A stretch of DNA of 64,000 bases from Flavobacterium sp. LHD-85 (GCF_030929595.1 NZ_JAVFVR010000007.1:186001-250000); one strand, 5' to 3'; shown: positions 33,517 to 43,535, counted from the first letter of the stretch. Numbers and translations: made by a program. Notes: a model not told the origin generated them from the sequence alone.

Positions 33517-34020
33517 TTATTTTTTAGAGGTGTTTTTGGTAGTTTTTTTGGTGTTATCTGGTTTTATATTTTTTTCTTTTTTTCGATTATGAAGTTCATT
33601 TGCCTCAGCAATTGAATGTGAAGTTCTTATGGATCGGTCTTTTTTTGCTAATTGACTTAAATGATGATAATATTTTTGAATAATAACCATCTCCTCTTCG
33701 GTCATATTTTCTATGTCAACAAGAGTATTGCTTGACAAATCGTTTGATGCTACGAGTTCGTTTAGTTTTAACTGAATGGCAAGGGAATCTTTATTTTGTG
33801 CTTTTTGAATTAAAAACACCATCAAAAAAGTAATAATGGTTGTACCTGTATTAATTACCAATTGCCAAGTTTCGGAATAATCGAAAATTGGTCCTGAGGC
33901 AGCCCAGACCGCAACAAGAATAAATGCGCCAATAAAAGCTGGCGTACTTCCTGCAGCTTTTGAAACTTTTGAAGCAAACTTTTCGAATGCACTGCTTTTA
34001 TGTTGAGATTTAGAATTCAT
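33517..34020 (-). CDS. Low-affinity iron permease family protein
   Basis: A 167-aa membrane protein with two hydrophobic segments (FIGAFILVAVWAASGPIF and the TTIITFLMVFLIQKAQNKDS region), matching the bacterial form of the low-affinity iron permease family; the C-terminal 50 residues are charged and cytosolic. The name comes from fungal Fet4; iron transport is unproven in bacteria. Its ATG overlaps the stop of the AsmA reading frame by one base (TAATG), which indicates translational coupling. Confidence 0.82.
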   Translation of the reverse strand: MNSKSQHKSSAFEKFASKVSKAAGSTPAFIGAFILVAVWAASGPIFDYSETWQLVINTGTTIITFLMVFLIQKAQNKDSLAIQLKLNELVASNDLSSNTLVDIENMTEEEMVIIQKYYHHLSQLAKKDRSIRTSHSIAEANELHNRKKEKNIKPDNTKKTTKNTSKK

Positions 34021-36841
34021 TATTTTTTTGTTTTGGGTTTGCTTACTTTTTCTTCTCGAATAACTTTATTGTTTTTTTCATCATAAATAGCAGGATTTAT
34101 TTCTTGTCCTGTTTTGCTGAATATTTTAATTTTTGGAGCTTCATGCGTTCCCGTAATTACGATCGGAAAACCAATAATTCCGAAAAGCGGAAGTCCTAAA
34201 CGCATTCTTAGATCCAAAAGTCCGTCAAAGCTTGTAGTTCCTTTAATCGTTGGCCTAAAACTGGCCACACTAAAGGTAAATGGCTCAATACTAATAAGAT
34301 TCTTATCTATTGTCGATTTAATTTCGATTCCTTTCATATCAGGATTATTTAAACCGCTTTGTCCTGTTTTCGAACTAATTCCATCAAAAAGTTTCAGTCC
34401 TTTAATTTTTACATCGCGTAAATTAATGGTTCCGCCACCTTGCATAGATTCATAAATAGGCCCCATATTTCCATTGAGATCTCCTTTCACTTTATAGTCA
34501 ACAGAGATTATTCCGTGCGCTTTTTCGGCTGCAGAAACCATGTCATGAAACATCGGAATTTCTTTGTAAGCTCTCTGAACATCAAAGTCTTTAGCCGTAA
34601 AATGAGCATCAAAATGTGCCGAGGTCGGAGACTCGTCTTTATACAATGCATTTATACCTAAAATGCAGTCAATAATACTAAAGGTAACATTTTCTAAGTA
34701 AAATCCTTCTTTTTTATTCCTATTTTTCCGTTTAATTTGTTAAATATCAATTTATTGTACTCTATTTTGTCTGCATTTGCATTTAAAGTGACATTTAAGT
34801 TTTCTGGAATAATGACTACACCACTCATTTTTGGATGATCTTCTTTGGCATATTCGACTTCTAGATTTCGATCTTTATTTTCGCCTTCTTCAAGTGCCAT
34901 AAATTCATCCACATTAATCAGTTTTGATTTTAAGTTGAAATTACCGCTCAAAGTTCCTTTTGATTCTAAGAAATAATTGATGGTATTGAGCAGATAACCG
35001 TTGATGTCAAAATCTGATTTTCCGTAGGAAGCATTAAACTTTTCAAACCACATTTTTTCATTCTGAAAACGAAAATTTCCCTGCTTGATAAAGAAAGCTT
35101 TCGGAAACAATTCTGAAGTTGCTTTTATATTTTTTAGCAGTAATGTTCCTTTGTTATCCAGTTTATCATACTGACCAGTTGCTGCATAACTTTGTTTTCC
35201 TTTTAAAGAAAGATCTGCTTTGGCGTAGCCCGTTAAATCCAAACCTTTTTGCGAGAATACCTGATAAATTCTGCCCACATTCAGTTCGCCTTTAATTTTG
35301 GCATTATAAGCCAAATCGCTAAAATCGGATAAAGTGGCATTAACGTAAACTGGATTTCCTTCAAAGACAAAAGAAGCTGGGGCAACGGCAACAATCAAGT
35401 CCTGATACGTTCCGGCTTTATTCATCATATTGGCTATAAAAGTAATATTGGTAATTGGATTTGGATAATATTTTGTTTTAAGCCATCCATTTCGCAGTGA
35501 AATTCCGCCAATAGTTTTTGGAAACAGTTTTTTTGAAGTGCTAAAAAGCCCCTTCGCCTGAATATTGGTTTTTAAAATTCCTTTTAAATCCATATTTTCC
35601 AATCCTAGCGCGGCATCAACAACAGCAAGATCTAAAGCACCTTTCACACTTGCATTAATCGACATTTCGCTTAAACCTTTGCTGTGCAGATAAGCATTAA
35701 AATAATCTTTCTCGCCCACTTTAAATTTCAAGGTTCTTAGATTAACCAGCAATTGCTCAGTATCTAGAGACGGAAGCATCGCATTCAAATCCATTTGAAA
35801 ATCGGTTAAAGGAACTGGCGCATTCTTATAATTTACGGAGCCTTCGTTGATTTTTAAATTGAAAGCTAAGTTTGGTTTTTGCTTTTTAGGGACGTTATAA
35901 TCTCCTTTGAAAGTAAGAAGCAAATCGCTTCTCCCTGAAATCTCTGTTCTTTCCAGCCAGGTTAAATATTCTGGTGGCATTACAGACAATAAATCTTTTA
36001 CGGTTGTATTTTCTGAAGCAGCTTTTATATTGATTTTATATCCATCTCTTAAAATGGAAAATAAACCAGTAAATTTTAAAGGCAGTTTATTGATGTGTAG
36101 CTCATTTTTTTGAAGAATAAAGGTAAGCGCGTGCGTATTGATTCTTGTAATTAAATCGGCACTGACTTTTTTCTTTCTTAAATAGCCAGTTCGATCGTAA
36201 AAGAAATCCAGATTATCAATTTTGGCATCGGTTGCAAGATCAAAAATATCGTCGCTTAGATTTCCTTTTCCGATATAATTAAAACCTTTTGCATCAACCA
36301 GAATCTTTGCCGAACGATCATTATATTTTACATGGCAGTTTTGCAAATCGATGCGTTCCAATCGTATTGCTGTTCCTTCTTCTGGAGCATTTGGATCTTC
36401 TTTTTTATTTCTGTCTTCTGGAGCAATATAAATATTGTAATTGGCCTGACCTTTTTCGTTGACCATTACGTTTATTAAAGCATCAGAAACATAAAGTTTA
36501 TTGATTTTAACTTCGTTATCAAAAAGCAGCCTTTTGATGTCGATTCCAAAAGCAACCTGATCAGCTCTTAATAAAGTATCATTGCTGAAAGGTTTAGATC
36601 CCGTTAAAGACAAATCGTCTAGCGAGACGGTCAATGAAGGAAAATGAGTAAAGAACGAAAGTTTAGATTTAGTGTATTCCAATTTGGTATCCAGACGCTC
36701 GTTGGCAATTTTCTTCACTTCCGAAGCGATTTTTCCAGGAAAAAGCAGCGGAATAATAAACAGCAAAAACAAAATCACCGCAATCGTAATTCCAGTAATT
36801 TTTAAAACTTTTAAGGCGGTATGTTTGATTGAACTAGGCAT
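34020..36841 (-). pseudogene. AsmA-family protein, split by a -1 frameshift at A AAA AAG
   Basis: Two adjacent reading frames (36841-34694, 715 aa; and the rest to 34020) together encode one AsmA-like protein of about 940 aa: N-terminal membrane anchor (ITGITIAVILFLLFIIPLLF), long beta-rich repeats in the periplasm and a conserved C-terminal domain (KIGIKK | EGFYLENVTF … MQGGGTINLRDVKIKGL). The frame breaks in a run of six A (heptamer at 34715-34709); seven A would restore it. The heptamer A AAA AAG sits in the zero frame, so -1 ribosomal slippage would also give the full product. AsmA proteins help to move phospholipid to the outer membrane. Its stop overlaps the next gene (TAATG), which argues that the frame was functional until recently, or still is. 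Confidence 0.8.
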
Positions 36842-36845
36842 ATAA

Positions 36846-37010
36846 TTTTAATTGTGAATTGTGAATTATAAATTGTGAATTGTGAATTGCTGGATTTTAA
36901 TTTTTTTTTTCATGCTTGTCCTCCTGAGCGAAGTCGAAGGACACGTCCTATAGAATTCACAAAATAGATTAAGCATGCAATCCTTCGACTTCGCTCAGGG
37001 AGACATAAAG
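36846..37010. repeat. AATTGTG heptamers and CTTCGACTTCGCTC inverted repeat
   Basis: Copies of TGTGAAT/AATTGTG (36846-36890) are followed by inverted arms TCCTCCTGAGCGAAGTCGAA (36918-36937) and TTCGACTTCGCTCAGGGAGA (36984-37003). The second element recurs at about 44370-44455 and 53850-53869. Confidence 0.8.
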
Positions 37011-37053
37011 TGAGAATTGGATTTTGGAATTTAAAATTTGAGATTTAATCTGT

Positions 37054-37863
37054 TTATTTTTTCTCTGCCTCTGCTTTTTTAGCATCTTCCTGCTTTTGCA
37101 CTTCTTGCTTCTCTTGTCTTGTTTCTTGCTTTTCTTCCTTATCTTTTTTCGCTTCTTCTTGCTTCTCTTTTCTTTCTTCTTGTTTCTCCTTTTTCTCTTT
37201 CTCTTTTTTCTTGAAGTAGCCTCTAAAAAGGAAATTACTTTTCGCGGCTTCCATGTTTTCGCTAAAACCTTTTGTTCCCGTTTCTAGATTAGAAAGCGTG
37301 TTTGAAACGCTGTTTGCCATTTTATCATCTTTTACCAATCTTGCTAGAGCGCCGTTTCCGTTGTTCATGCTGTGGCTGAAAATGGCTATTTCGTCTGAAA
37401 TCACGCCAATGTTGTCTACACTTTTCTTCACGCTTTTCATGATATCGTACATTTCAATTCCATCAACAGAAGCGATTCGTCCGTTGTCTTCAATTATTTT
37501 TTTAGATTTTAAACCTGGAGAAATAGTCAGAACTTTATCACCCATTAAACCATCTGAGCCAATACTGGCGGTGGCATCGGTTTTAATAAATTTTCTAACA
37601 TCTTCTTTCATAACCAAAACCACCACAACAGAAGAATCGTTTATCAATTGAATTTGCTCGACTGTTCCAACATTAATTCCGGAGAAACGAACATTATTAC
37701 CAACTTCTAAACCGCTAACTGTTTTAAATTGAGAAGTAATATGAAATGTTGAACCAAATAGGTTTTGCTGTTTTCCGATAAAATATACGGCCATTATAAA
37801 AAGGAGTAAACCTATCGTTACAAACATCCCCAGTTTCCAAGTATATCCCGATTGCTTTTCCAT
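37054..37863 (-). CDS. mlaD: MlaD-type MCE lipid-transfer protein
   Basis: A 269-aa protein with one N-terminal membrane segment (LGMFVTIGLLLFIMAVYFIG, about 12-31) and an MCE domain (about 38-118; GLEVGNNVRFSGINVGTVEQ), followed by a helical part and a highly charged Lys/Glu/Gln-rich tail of about 55 residues. MCE domains form hexameric rings that pass lipids between membranes. Genes for the ATPase and permease of the same transporter lie directly upstream on the same strand (gap 22 nt). The charged tail is longer than in E. coli MlaD and of low complexity. Confidence 0.88.
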   Translation of the reverse strand: MEKQSGYTWKLGMFVTIGLLLFIMAVYFIGKQQNLFGSTFHITSQFKTVSGLEVGNNVRFSGINVGTVEQIQLINDSSVVVVLVMKEDVRKFIKTDATASIGSDGLMGDKVLTISPGLKSKKIIEDNGRIASVDGIEMYDIMKSVKKSVDNIGVISDEIAIFSHSMNNGNGALARLVKDDKMANSVSNTLSNLETGTKGFSENMEAAKSNFLFRGYFKKKEKEKKEKQEERKEKQEEAKKDKEEKQETRQEKQEVQKQEDAKKAEAEKK

Positions 37864-37885
37864 GATTTCTATTGTTTATTTTGCT

Positions 37886-38665
37886 TTATTCAAAAAATGA
37901 GCGAACCCATTCGTCTTCGTCTTTTTCTAATTCTTCGTATGTTCCTTCGGCGTGAATTACGCCATCTTTTAAAACTACAATTCGATCGGCCGTCATTTTT
38001 GCGCAGGCCATATCATGCGTAATAATAATCGAGGAGGTTTTTTGTTTGTGTTTAATGTCCAAAATCAATTCGCTGATTTCTCTAGACGTTATGGTGTCTA
38101 AACCCGTTGTGGGTTCGTCATACAGAATAATTTCAGGTTTTAAGATTAGCGTGCGCGCCAGACCAATTCTTTTTTTCATTCCTCCCGAAAGTTCAGAAGG
38201 CATTTTGTCAATGGCATCGGCCAGTCCTACATTTTCCAGCGCTTCCATTACTTCATTTTCGACTTCTTGACTGCTTAAATCGCGTTTGTGTTTGGTCAAG
38301 GTAAAAGCGAGATTTTCTCTAACGGACATCGAATCGTAAAGTGCCCCGCTTTGGAACAAAAATCCGATTCGGACTCTAATTTCATTCAGCTCGCTTTTTG
38401 AAATATTAAGAACGTTTTCATTAAAAACTTTAATTTCTCCTTTGTCTGGTTCAATCAATCCTACGATACATTTTATGGTGACCGATTTTCCAGAGCCTGA
38501 ACGTCCTAAAACCACTAAATCTTCGCCTTTATTCAAAGTGAGATTTACGCCTTTTAAAACGGCATTATCTTTTCCAAAAGTTTTATGCAGATCTTTAATC
38601 TCGATAATCGGAGTCTGATCTTTCTCTTTTGTTTTAGGTTCTTTATGTAATTTTTCCTTCATCAT
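37886..38665 (-). CDS. mlaF: MlaF-type ABC transporter ATPase
   Basis: A 259-aa ABC ATPase. Walker A is VVLGRSGSGKSVTIKCIVG, the ABC signature is LSGGMKKRIGLARTL and Walker B is PEIILYDEPTTGLD, followed by the switch histidine in SIIITHDM. The signature region LSGGMKKR is characteristic of MlaF/Ttg2A. It powers phospholipid traffic between inner and outer membrane with MlaE (upstream, 1-nt gap) and MlaD (downstream). Confidence 0.93.
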   Translation of the reverse strand: MMKEKLHKEPKTKEKDQTPIIEIKDLHKTFGKDNAVLKGVNLTLNKGEDLVVLGRSGSGKSVTIKCIVGLIEPDKGEIKVFNENVLNISKSELNEIRVRIGFLFQSGALYDSMSVRENLAFTLTKHKRDLSSQEVENEVMEALENVGLADAIDKMPSELSGGMKKRIGLARTLILKPEIILYDEPTTGLDTITSREISELILDIKHKQKTSSIIITHDMACAKMTADRIVVLKDGVIHAEGTYEELEKDEDEWVRSFFE

Positions 38666-38666
38666 T

Positions 38667-39425
38667 TTAAAAGAATAAATCGGTTATTTGAACAGCGACC
38701 ATATCAATTATAAAAATGCTTAGCGATGCCGTAACTACTGCAGAATTTGCGGCTCGTCCTACGCTTTCTGTTCCGTTAGAAGCATTAAAACCTTTATAAC
38801 AGCCAATAATTCCGATAAAAAATCCAAAGAAGAAAGTTTTAAGAGTGGCTGGAAGCAGATCTAGATATTCTAAGGATTGAACGATCTGGGTTAAAAACCT
38901 GTAAAAATTGACATCTCCATGAATATTAATTCCCACGTAACCGCCAATAATTCCGATGGCGTCTGCAAAAAACACCAAAATAGGAACCATTAGAGTACAG
39001 GCTAAAACTCTGGTTACAACCAAATAGTTGTACGGATTTATAGCTGATACTTCCATAGCATCAATCTGTTCAGTTACTTTCATTGATCCTAATTCGGCTC
39101 CAATTCCAGACGAAATTTTTCCGGCACAAATCAATGCTGTAATTACGGGAGCAATTTCTCTAATCAGCGAAAGCGCGACCATTCCTGGCAACCAAGATTC
39201 AGCTCCAAATTTTACCAACGTAGGACGTGATTGAAGCGTAAGCACCAAGCCCATAATAAAACCGGTAATTGCAACCAAAGGGAGAGATTTATATCCAATG
39301 ACATAACATTGTTTTAGAAATTCTCTCGTCTCATAAGGAGGAATAAAAACCTCCTTAAAAAACCTTTTGGCGAATATGGTGGTTTCTCCAATTTCGGCGA
39401 ATGTATTTTTTATATCGAGAATCAA
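38667..39425 (-). CDS. mlaE: MlaE-type ABC transporter permease
   Basis: A 252-aa inner-membrane protein with five to six hydrophobic segments. The MlaE family pattern is seen in VITALICAGKISSGIGAELGSMKVTEQIDAMEV, and in the C-terminal GCYKGFNASNGTESVGRAANSAVV. It forms the membrane part of the Mla system with MlaF and MlaD, encoded downstream in the same operon. The start ATG at 39425 leads into a family-typical N-terminus. Transcription must start in the 190-nt gap upstream; no clear promoter was fixed. Confidence 0.92.
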   Translation of the reverse strand: MILDIKNTFAEIGETTIFAKRFFKEVFIPPYETREFLKQCYVIGYKSLPLVAITGFIMGLVLTLQSRPTLVKFGAESWLPGMVALSLIREIAPVITALICAGKISSGIGAELGSMKVTEQIDAMEVSAINPYNYLVVTRVLACTLMVPILVFFADAIGIIGGYVGINIHGDVNFYRFLTQIVQSLEYLDLLPATLKTFFFGFFIGIIGCYKGFNASNGTESVGRAANSAVVTASLSIFIIDMVAVQITDLFF

Positions 39426-39615
39426 AATGTTCTGGTTTTAAGGTGAATGATGTGAATTGAAAATCTATTATTTAACAGTTTTTCCAAATCATTAAATTAT
39501 ATAGGAAAGTTAGCTCTATACTTGTTAAAATGTATTACACAACTTTTTTTCAGCCTTATATAATTTTCATAAACTCACAATAATTTAAACGAATTGACGT
39601 TTTGGAGGCAAACAA

Positions 39616-39644
39616 AAAATCCCTTTCATTAAGAAAGGGATTTT
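39616..39644 (-). terminator. Intrinsic terminator of the glycosyltransferase gene
   Basis: AAAATCCCTTTC and GAAAGGGATTTT form a 12-bp stem with a 5-nt loop, with T-rich sequence behind it on the minus strand. It lies 47 nt past the stop at 39691 and separates this gene from the Mla operon. Confidence 0.85.
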
Positions 39645-39690
39645 CAGGGTTTAAAAAAATGAAGTATTTGGTTAGCTTCAATTTCTTTTC

Positions 39691-41961
39691 TTATAAATTT
39701 ATGGCAATGCCGCTTCGAGATTTCATTAACGGAATAACGCGTGATTGCGATAAAGCTAATTTTTCCATTAATAATCTTGCCGTTAAATAGCAAACAGTAG
39801 ATTCTGCGCCTTGATTCAAGTTTACATTGTGTTTCTCAAGTCCGTCATAACCACCGCCGCTTACAGGATTGTACATAATTTGGTTCAAATGATTTTTGCC
39901 TAAAAACCAGTTAAAAGCCGCTTTCATTTTCTTTTTATATTCTGGAGTTTTAAAGGCATTATAAAACGCATTTAAAGTTTGAATGGTGTACGTAACATCA
40001 ATTGGCTGTTCGCCATATTCATGCGGTTCAGAACCTTTATGATGCCAGCTTTGGTTTGAAATGGCTTTGAAAGTTCCTTTTGTAAATGTTTTAGAAATAA
40101 GAAAATCTAAAGAGTCTAGCGCTACTTTTTTATAAACCGGTTTATTGGTAATAAGATAAGCATAAAGCATTGATTCTGGCAAAATGCTATTTCCGTAAGT
40201 CAAATAATTTTCAAACCATTGCCAGTCTTCTGATGCAGTGTCTTCGTAGTTTGCTAGCAGTTTAGCATTTAGCTTATTGATGATGGCCGCAACGTATAAA
40301 TTCGGAATGGTTGAATGGTATAAATACAAACCTTTTGTCGCAAAACCAATTGAACGTGGCGACTGAATATTTTCGGCCCATTTTAAGGAATTCAGTAAAC
40401 ATTTTGTTGCTTTTTTGGTGATCGCTTCTGGAAGAATATCAGACATAGAAACAACAGTTCCTAGTGCCCAAATCGCTCTAGCATTAGAATCTTCTAAATT
40501 TACTTCAGCATTTTGTTCTATATGTTCGCGATTTTCTTGATCGACATAATTGATAAAATCTCCTTTTGGTTTTTGGCAACGCTGAATAAAATCTAAATAG
40601 ATTAAAATATATGCCAAATCATCTTTGTCCTGAGTCAGTTTATAATGCATACAGAACGCAATTAAAGCTCTGGCATTATCATCTAAAGTATATCCTGAAT
40701 CTAAATCTGGAATAGAAATTTTGCTGAACTGAATAATTCCTAATTCGGTGGTTAGTTTTTTGATATGTTTTAATTGAATAGGAGGATAGCTGTATTTAAT
40801 TTCGGATGGATTTTTAATTAGCTTTTGATAGGTATTCATTTGAGTAATTCCAACATTTTCCCACGAAGTAGCTCTCATTTTGGTAAACGAACTAATTCCC
40901 ATTTCGTGTCTTAGATTTTCGTCTTCGATCAATTTGATTGCAGCCGCTGCAAATTGATCAGAATCTCCAATATCACACAAAATACCAGAATCTGGAGTTA
41001 ATACTTCTCTAGTATGCGGAATTTTAGATGCCACAATTGGACACGCACAACTCATGGCATAAGCAAAAGTGCCACTAACCGCCTGATTTGGATCTTTTGA
41101 AGTAAACATGTAAATGTCTGTAGCTTTCAGATATTCTAAAAGTTCATCGGTATCTAGATATTTATTGACAAAACGAACATTGTTTTGAAGATTCAATTCT
41201 TTAACGATGGCTTCTAATCTATCTCGATACGCATCGACACCGTCTCTTATTAAATTTGGGTGTGTTTTACCAATAATCAGATATAAAGCATTTGGTGCTT
41301 TTTCGATAATTTTTGGTAAAGCCTGTAAGCCCGTTTCTATATTTTTTCCTTCGCCCAAAAGACCGAAAGTAGATAGCACTAATCTATCTTCAATGTTTAG
41401 TTTTTCTTTTGCCTGTTGCGGAGTTTCGTATATCACAATATGAGTTCCATGAGGCACGCAAGTAATTATTTCTTCATTAATATCGTAGTCGTTAGTTAGA
41501 ATTTCTTTAGATTTATTTGTCATTACAAAAACCGAATTGCTGTAGCTTAAGAGCAGTCTTACAAACGTTCTCAATTCGTCATTCGGATTTGGAATTACGC
41601 TATGAAAAGTAAAGGTGACGGGAGTTTTAATAACATTTAGAAAATCCAAAAGATGATCTCCATAATTTCCTGAAAACAAACCAAATTCATGCTGGATGTG
41701 AATTAATTTTACAGTTTCATCCTGATTAATTTCCTCGGCAACTTTAGCATATTCTTCTCGAATTTTTGTGTTTAAAGTAAAAGCTTGCGTTGGTTCTTCA
41801 ATAGGTTCTGTAACCAGCTCGCATATTTCGCATTTTATAGATTTACCATAAACATCTGTAATTCCTTTGATAGTGTCTTGCGTGTAAGTTGCTATGCCAC
41901 ATTGCGTAGGCGGAAAAGTAGATAAAAAAACTATTTTTGATTTATTTGATATTGTTTTCAT
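39691..41961 (-). CDS. Glycosyltransferase family 4 fused to an alpha/alpha-toroid domain
   Basis: A 756-aa cytosolic protein. Residues 1-400 are a GT4-type transferase: FLSTFPPTQCGIATYTQDTI, HIQHEFGLFSG, FGLLGEGKNIETGLQALPKI, and the donor-binding region SGTFAYAMSCACPIVASKI. Residues about 410-745 are helical and resemble an (alpha/alpha)6 glycosidase-type barrel (LDDNARALIAFCMHY … DSNARAIWALGTVVSM … YDGLEKHNVNLNQGAES). The linkage made is unknown. The ATG overlaps the stop of a GH130 remnant by ATGA, so it once followed a mannosyl-glycoside phosphorylase; a beta-mannoside role is therefore plausible. Confidence 0.85.
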   Translation of the reverse strand: MKTISNKSKIVFLSTFPPTQCGIATYTQDTIKGITDVYGKSIKCEICELVTEPIEEPTQAFTLNTKIREEYAKVAEEINQDETVKLIHIQHEFGLFSGNYGDHLLDFLNVIKTPVTFTFHSVIPNPNDELRTFVRLLLSYSNSVFVMTNKSKEILTNDYDINEEIITCVPHGTHIVIYETPQQAKEKLNIEDRLVLSTFGLLGEGKNIETGLQALPKIIEKAPNALYLIIGKTHPNLIRDGVDAYRDRLEAIVKELNLQNNVRFVNKYLDTDELLEYLKATDIYMFTSKDPNQAVSGTFAYAMSCACPIVASKIPHTREVLTPDSGILCDIGDSDQFAAAAIKLIEDENLRHEMGISSFTKMRATSWENVGITQMNTYQKLIKNPSEIKYSYPPIQLKHIKKLTTELGIIQFSKISIPDLDSGYTLDDNARALIAFCMHYKLTQDKDDLAYILIYLDFIQRCQKPKGDFINYVDQENREHIEQNAEVNLEDSNARAIWALGTVVSMSDILPEAITKKATKCLLNSLKWAENIQSPRSIGFATKGLYLYHSTIPNLYVAAIINKLNAKLLANYEDTASEDWQWFENYLTYGNSILPESMLYAYLITNKPVYKKVALDSLDFLISKTFTKGTFKAISNQSWHHKGSEPHEYGEQPIDVTYTIQTLNAFYNAFKTPEYKKKMKAAFNWFLGKNHLNQIMYNPVSGGGYDGLEKHNVNLNQGAESTVCYLTARLLMEKLALSQSRVIPLMKSRSGIAINL

Positions 41962-42116
41962 GAGAATTCTTTTTTTAGCTCGGTTAATAACTCGTTCAAG
42001 TTCAAAGATGCCACCGCAATCTTGTCATCGGCAGCGCCATAATAAATATATAGTTGGCCGTCAAAAATGGCAGTTCCTGTTAGGAAAACCATATAATTGA
42101 CATCGCCATGTCTTTC
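41958..42116 (-). pseudogene. C-terminal stub of a GH130-type glycoside phosphorylase
   Basis: A 52-codon open stretch without start codon, from 42116 to the TGA at 41960-41958. It reads …HGDVNYMVFLTGTAI, LYIYYGAADDKIAVASLNLN, ELLTELKKEF, the typical C-terminus of GH130 beta-mannosyl phosphorylases. Directly upstream in frame is a stop (TAG, 42119-42117) and then non-coding sequence, so about 85% of the gene is missing. The stop overlaps the glycosyltransferase start (ATGA), which shows that the two formed one operon. A 5' deletion is the simplest explanation. Confidence 0.8.
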
Positions 42117-42270
42117 CTATCATTATGCTAATAAATTTTATTTAAAATTACTTTGAGATAAAAGCGACGATTAATTCAATCCACTAAAAAATTAACTCAA
42201 AAGCATAAACATGGTAATCCTGTAAGGCTGTTAAGTAATAATGAAAGGGGCGTGTAGTCTAGTTTTTTTT

Positions 42271-42351
42271 GAAGGTTCATAGGTTCAGATTTGCAAAGGT
42301 TCAAAGTCTTTAACCTTTGCACCTTTGAGACTTTGTTCCTTTGCACCTTAT
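42271..42351. repeat. GCAAAGGTTCAAAG inverted repeat
   Basis: AGGTTCAGATTTGCAAAGGTTCAAAG faces CTTTGTTCCTTTGCACCTT; a family seen also at 26735-26760 and 31052-31198. It lies between the GH130 stub and the next gene. Confidence 0.7.
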
Positions 42352-42352
42352 C

Positions 42353-42820
42353 TCAATACCATTTTGCGTAATATTTCCGTGTTATAAAAGCTATCGGAAT
42401 TCCGACACAGCAGATTACAATCAATATGGAAAGCAAAAGCGGAAAATCTAGTTTTTTTTCGGGTAGGACAGGAAATACAATCGGAAGAACAACAAGATTC
42501 ATTATAATCCAAATAAAGAAACCATAGGATACTCCCGAGAGTAAAGTGTTTATTTTAAAAAATGGGATATAGGGAAAAATTTTAAAATAAAACCAAGCAA
42601 AAATAAAGGCAATTAAGAAATGAAGTCCCAAACCCGCAAAAGTCATTTCTGCTCCGCCCGTATATGCTTCTTTTTTAAAAATTCCGCTAGCAATAGACTG
42701 CAGAATTTTTTCGGCTGTTGTTTTATGAAGTATTCCTGCATAAATCAAAATAGCGGCAGTAATGTCTAATGTTCCTGCAACTAAACCAGATGAAACAATG
42801 GTTCTAACTTTTGATCTCAT
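42353..42820 (-). CDS. Small polytopic membrane protein
   Basis: A 155-aa protein with four hydrophobic segments (SGLVAGTLDITAAILIYAG; LHFLIAFIFAWFYFKIF; SGVSYGFFIWIIMNLVVLPI; LLLSILIVICCVGIPIAFI). The start SGLVAGTLDI recalls the DUF1440/YagU-type membrane proteins, but the match is weak. Function unknown. It lies 27 nt behind the DinB-like gene on the same strand. Confidence 0.7.
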   Translation of the reverse strand: MRSKVRTIVSSGLVAGTLDITAAILIYAGILHKTTAEKILQSIASGIFKKEAYTGGAEMTFAGLGLHFLIAFIFAWFYFKIFPYIPFFKINTLLSGVSYGFFIWIIMNLVVLPIVFPVLPEKKLDFPLLLSILIVICCVGIPIAFITRKYYAKWY

Positions 42821-42847
42821 AAAAATAGTTTTGAGTTGAATACTGAT

Positions 42848-43357
42848 TTATTGTTTTTTGATGTGTTCGTAAATCGTTTTTAACTGGTGCGTATGCCTCT
42901 GTGTATGTACAATGGCAAAATAAAGCCATTCGTAAATCGTGAAATTTTCAAATCCAGGTATTTTAGCATCCAGACAAGTAAGCGTTAAATCGTAAGTTTC
43001 TGCCGCTTCAAATAAATCATTTTGTATTTTTTTTACAGAAGCCAGCAGAGTGCCTTTTTCATACTCAATAGCAGGAGGGTTTATGTTTTCGGGTGATTGA
43101 TATTTGGTAGTGTAATCTAAAAAGATGGAGTCGAGTCCTTTTATATTTTCGTCAGGCTCTCTGGTTGTTTTTTCGGTTTTCCCCGCAAACAGCGCGGTAA
43201 GACCTGAGCACGCTAGAATAATATGCTGTGCGGTTTGTCCAGCAGTCCAGCTTCCTTCAAACGGGACAATATTGATTTCTTCTTTTGAAAAAGAGGAAAT
43301 TAAGTCGCCTAATTTACTGTAGGTTTCCAGTATGGTATTTTGAATAGCGCTCTTCAT
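42848..43357 (-). CDS. DinB/YfiT-family protein
   Basis: A 169-aa four-helix-bundle protein with the histidine pattern of DinB-like metal proteins: H46 region in SWTAGQTAQHIILACSG and the C-terminal AIVHTQRHTHQLKTI. Members are Ni/Zn-binding and many are thiol-dependent S-transferases (bacillithiol type); the exact reaction is not known here. The downstream membrane protein gene is probably in the same transcript. Confidence 0.85.
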   Translation of the reverse strand: MKSAIQNTILETYSKLGDLISSFSKEEINIVPFEGSWTAGQTAQHIILACSGLTALFAGKTEKTTREPDENIKGLDSIFLDYTTKYQSPENINPPAIEYEKGTLLASVKKIQNDLFEAAETYDLTLTCLDAKIPGFENFTIYEWLYFAIVHTQRHTHQLKTIYEHIKKQ

Positions 43358-43535
43358 TTTTTTAATTTTAAAAATTGAAAACTCGACAGTAAATCTTTAC
43401 CGATTGGTTAAAGAAAACCTCAGTATAATATCTGGCGAAATTAAATTTATAGAATTAGGGGAAATGATACTCCTTCAAATATACAATAAAAAATATTAAA
43501 AAGCTATAAGTCAGGTATTTGAGGAGTGTTAATTT

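Noticed and set aside
34020..34646. Independent 208-aa gene
   Set aside because: Its sequence is the normal C-terminus of AsmA, and conserved AsmA residues continue upstream of its ATG in the same frame to the A-run.
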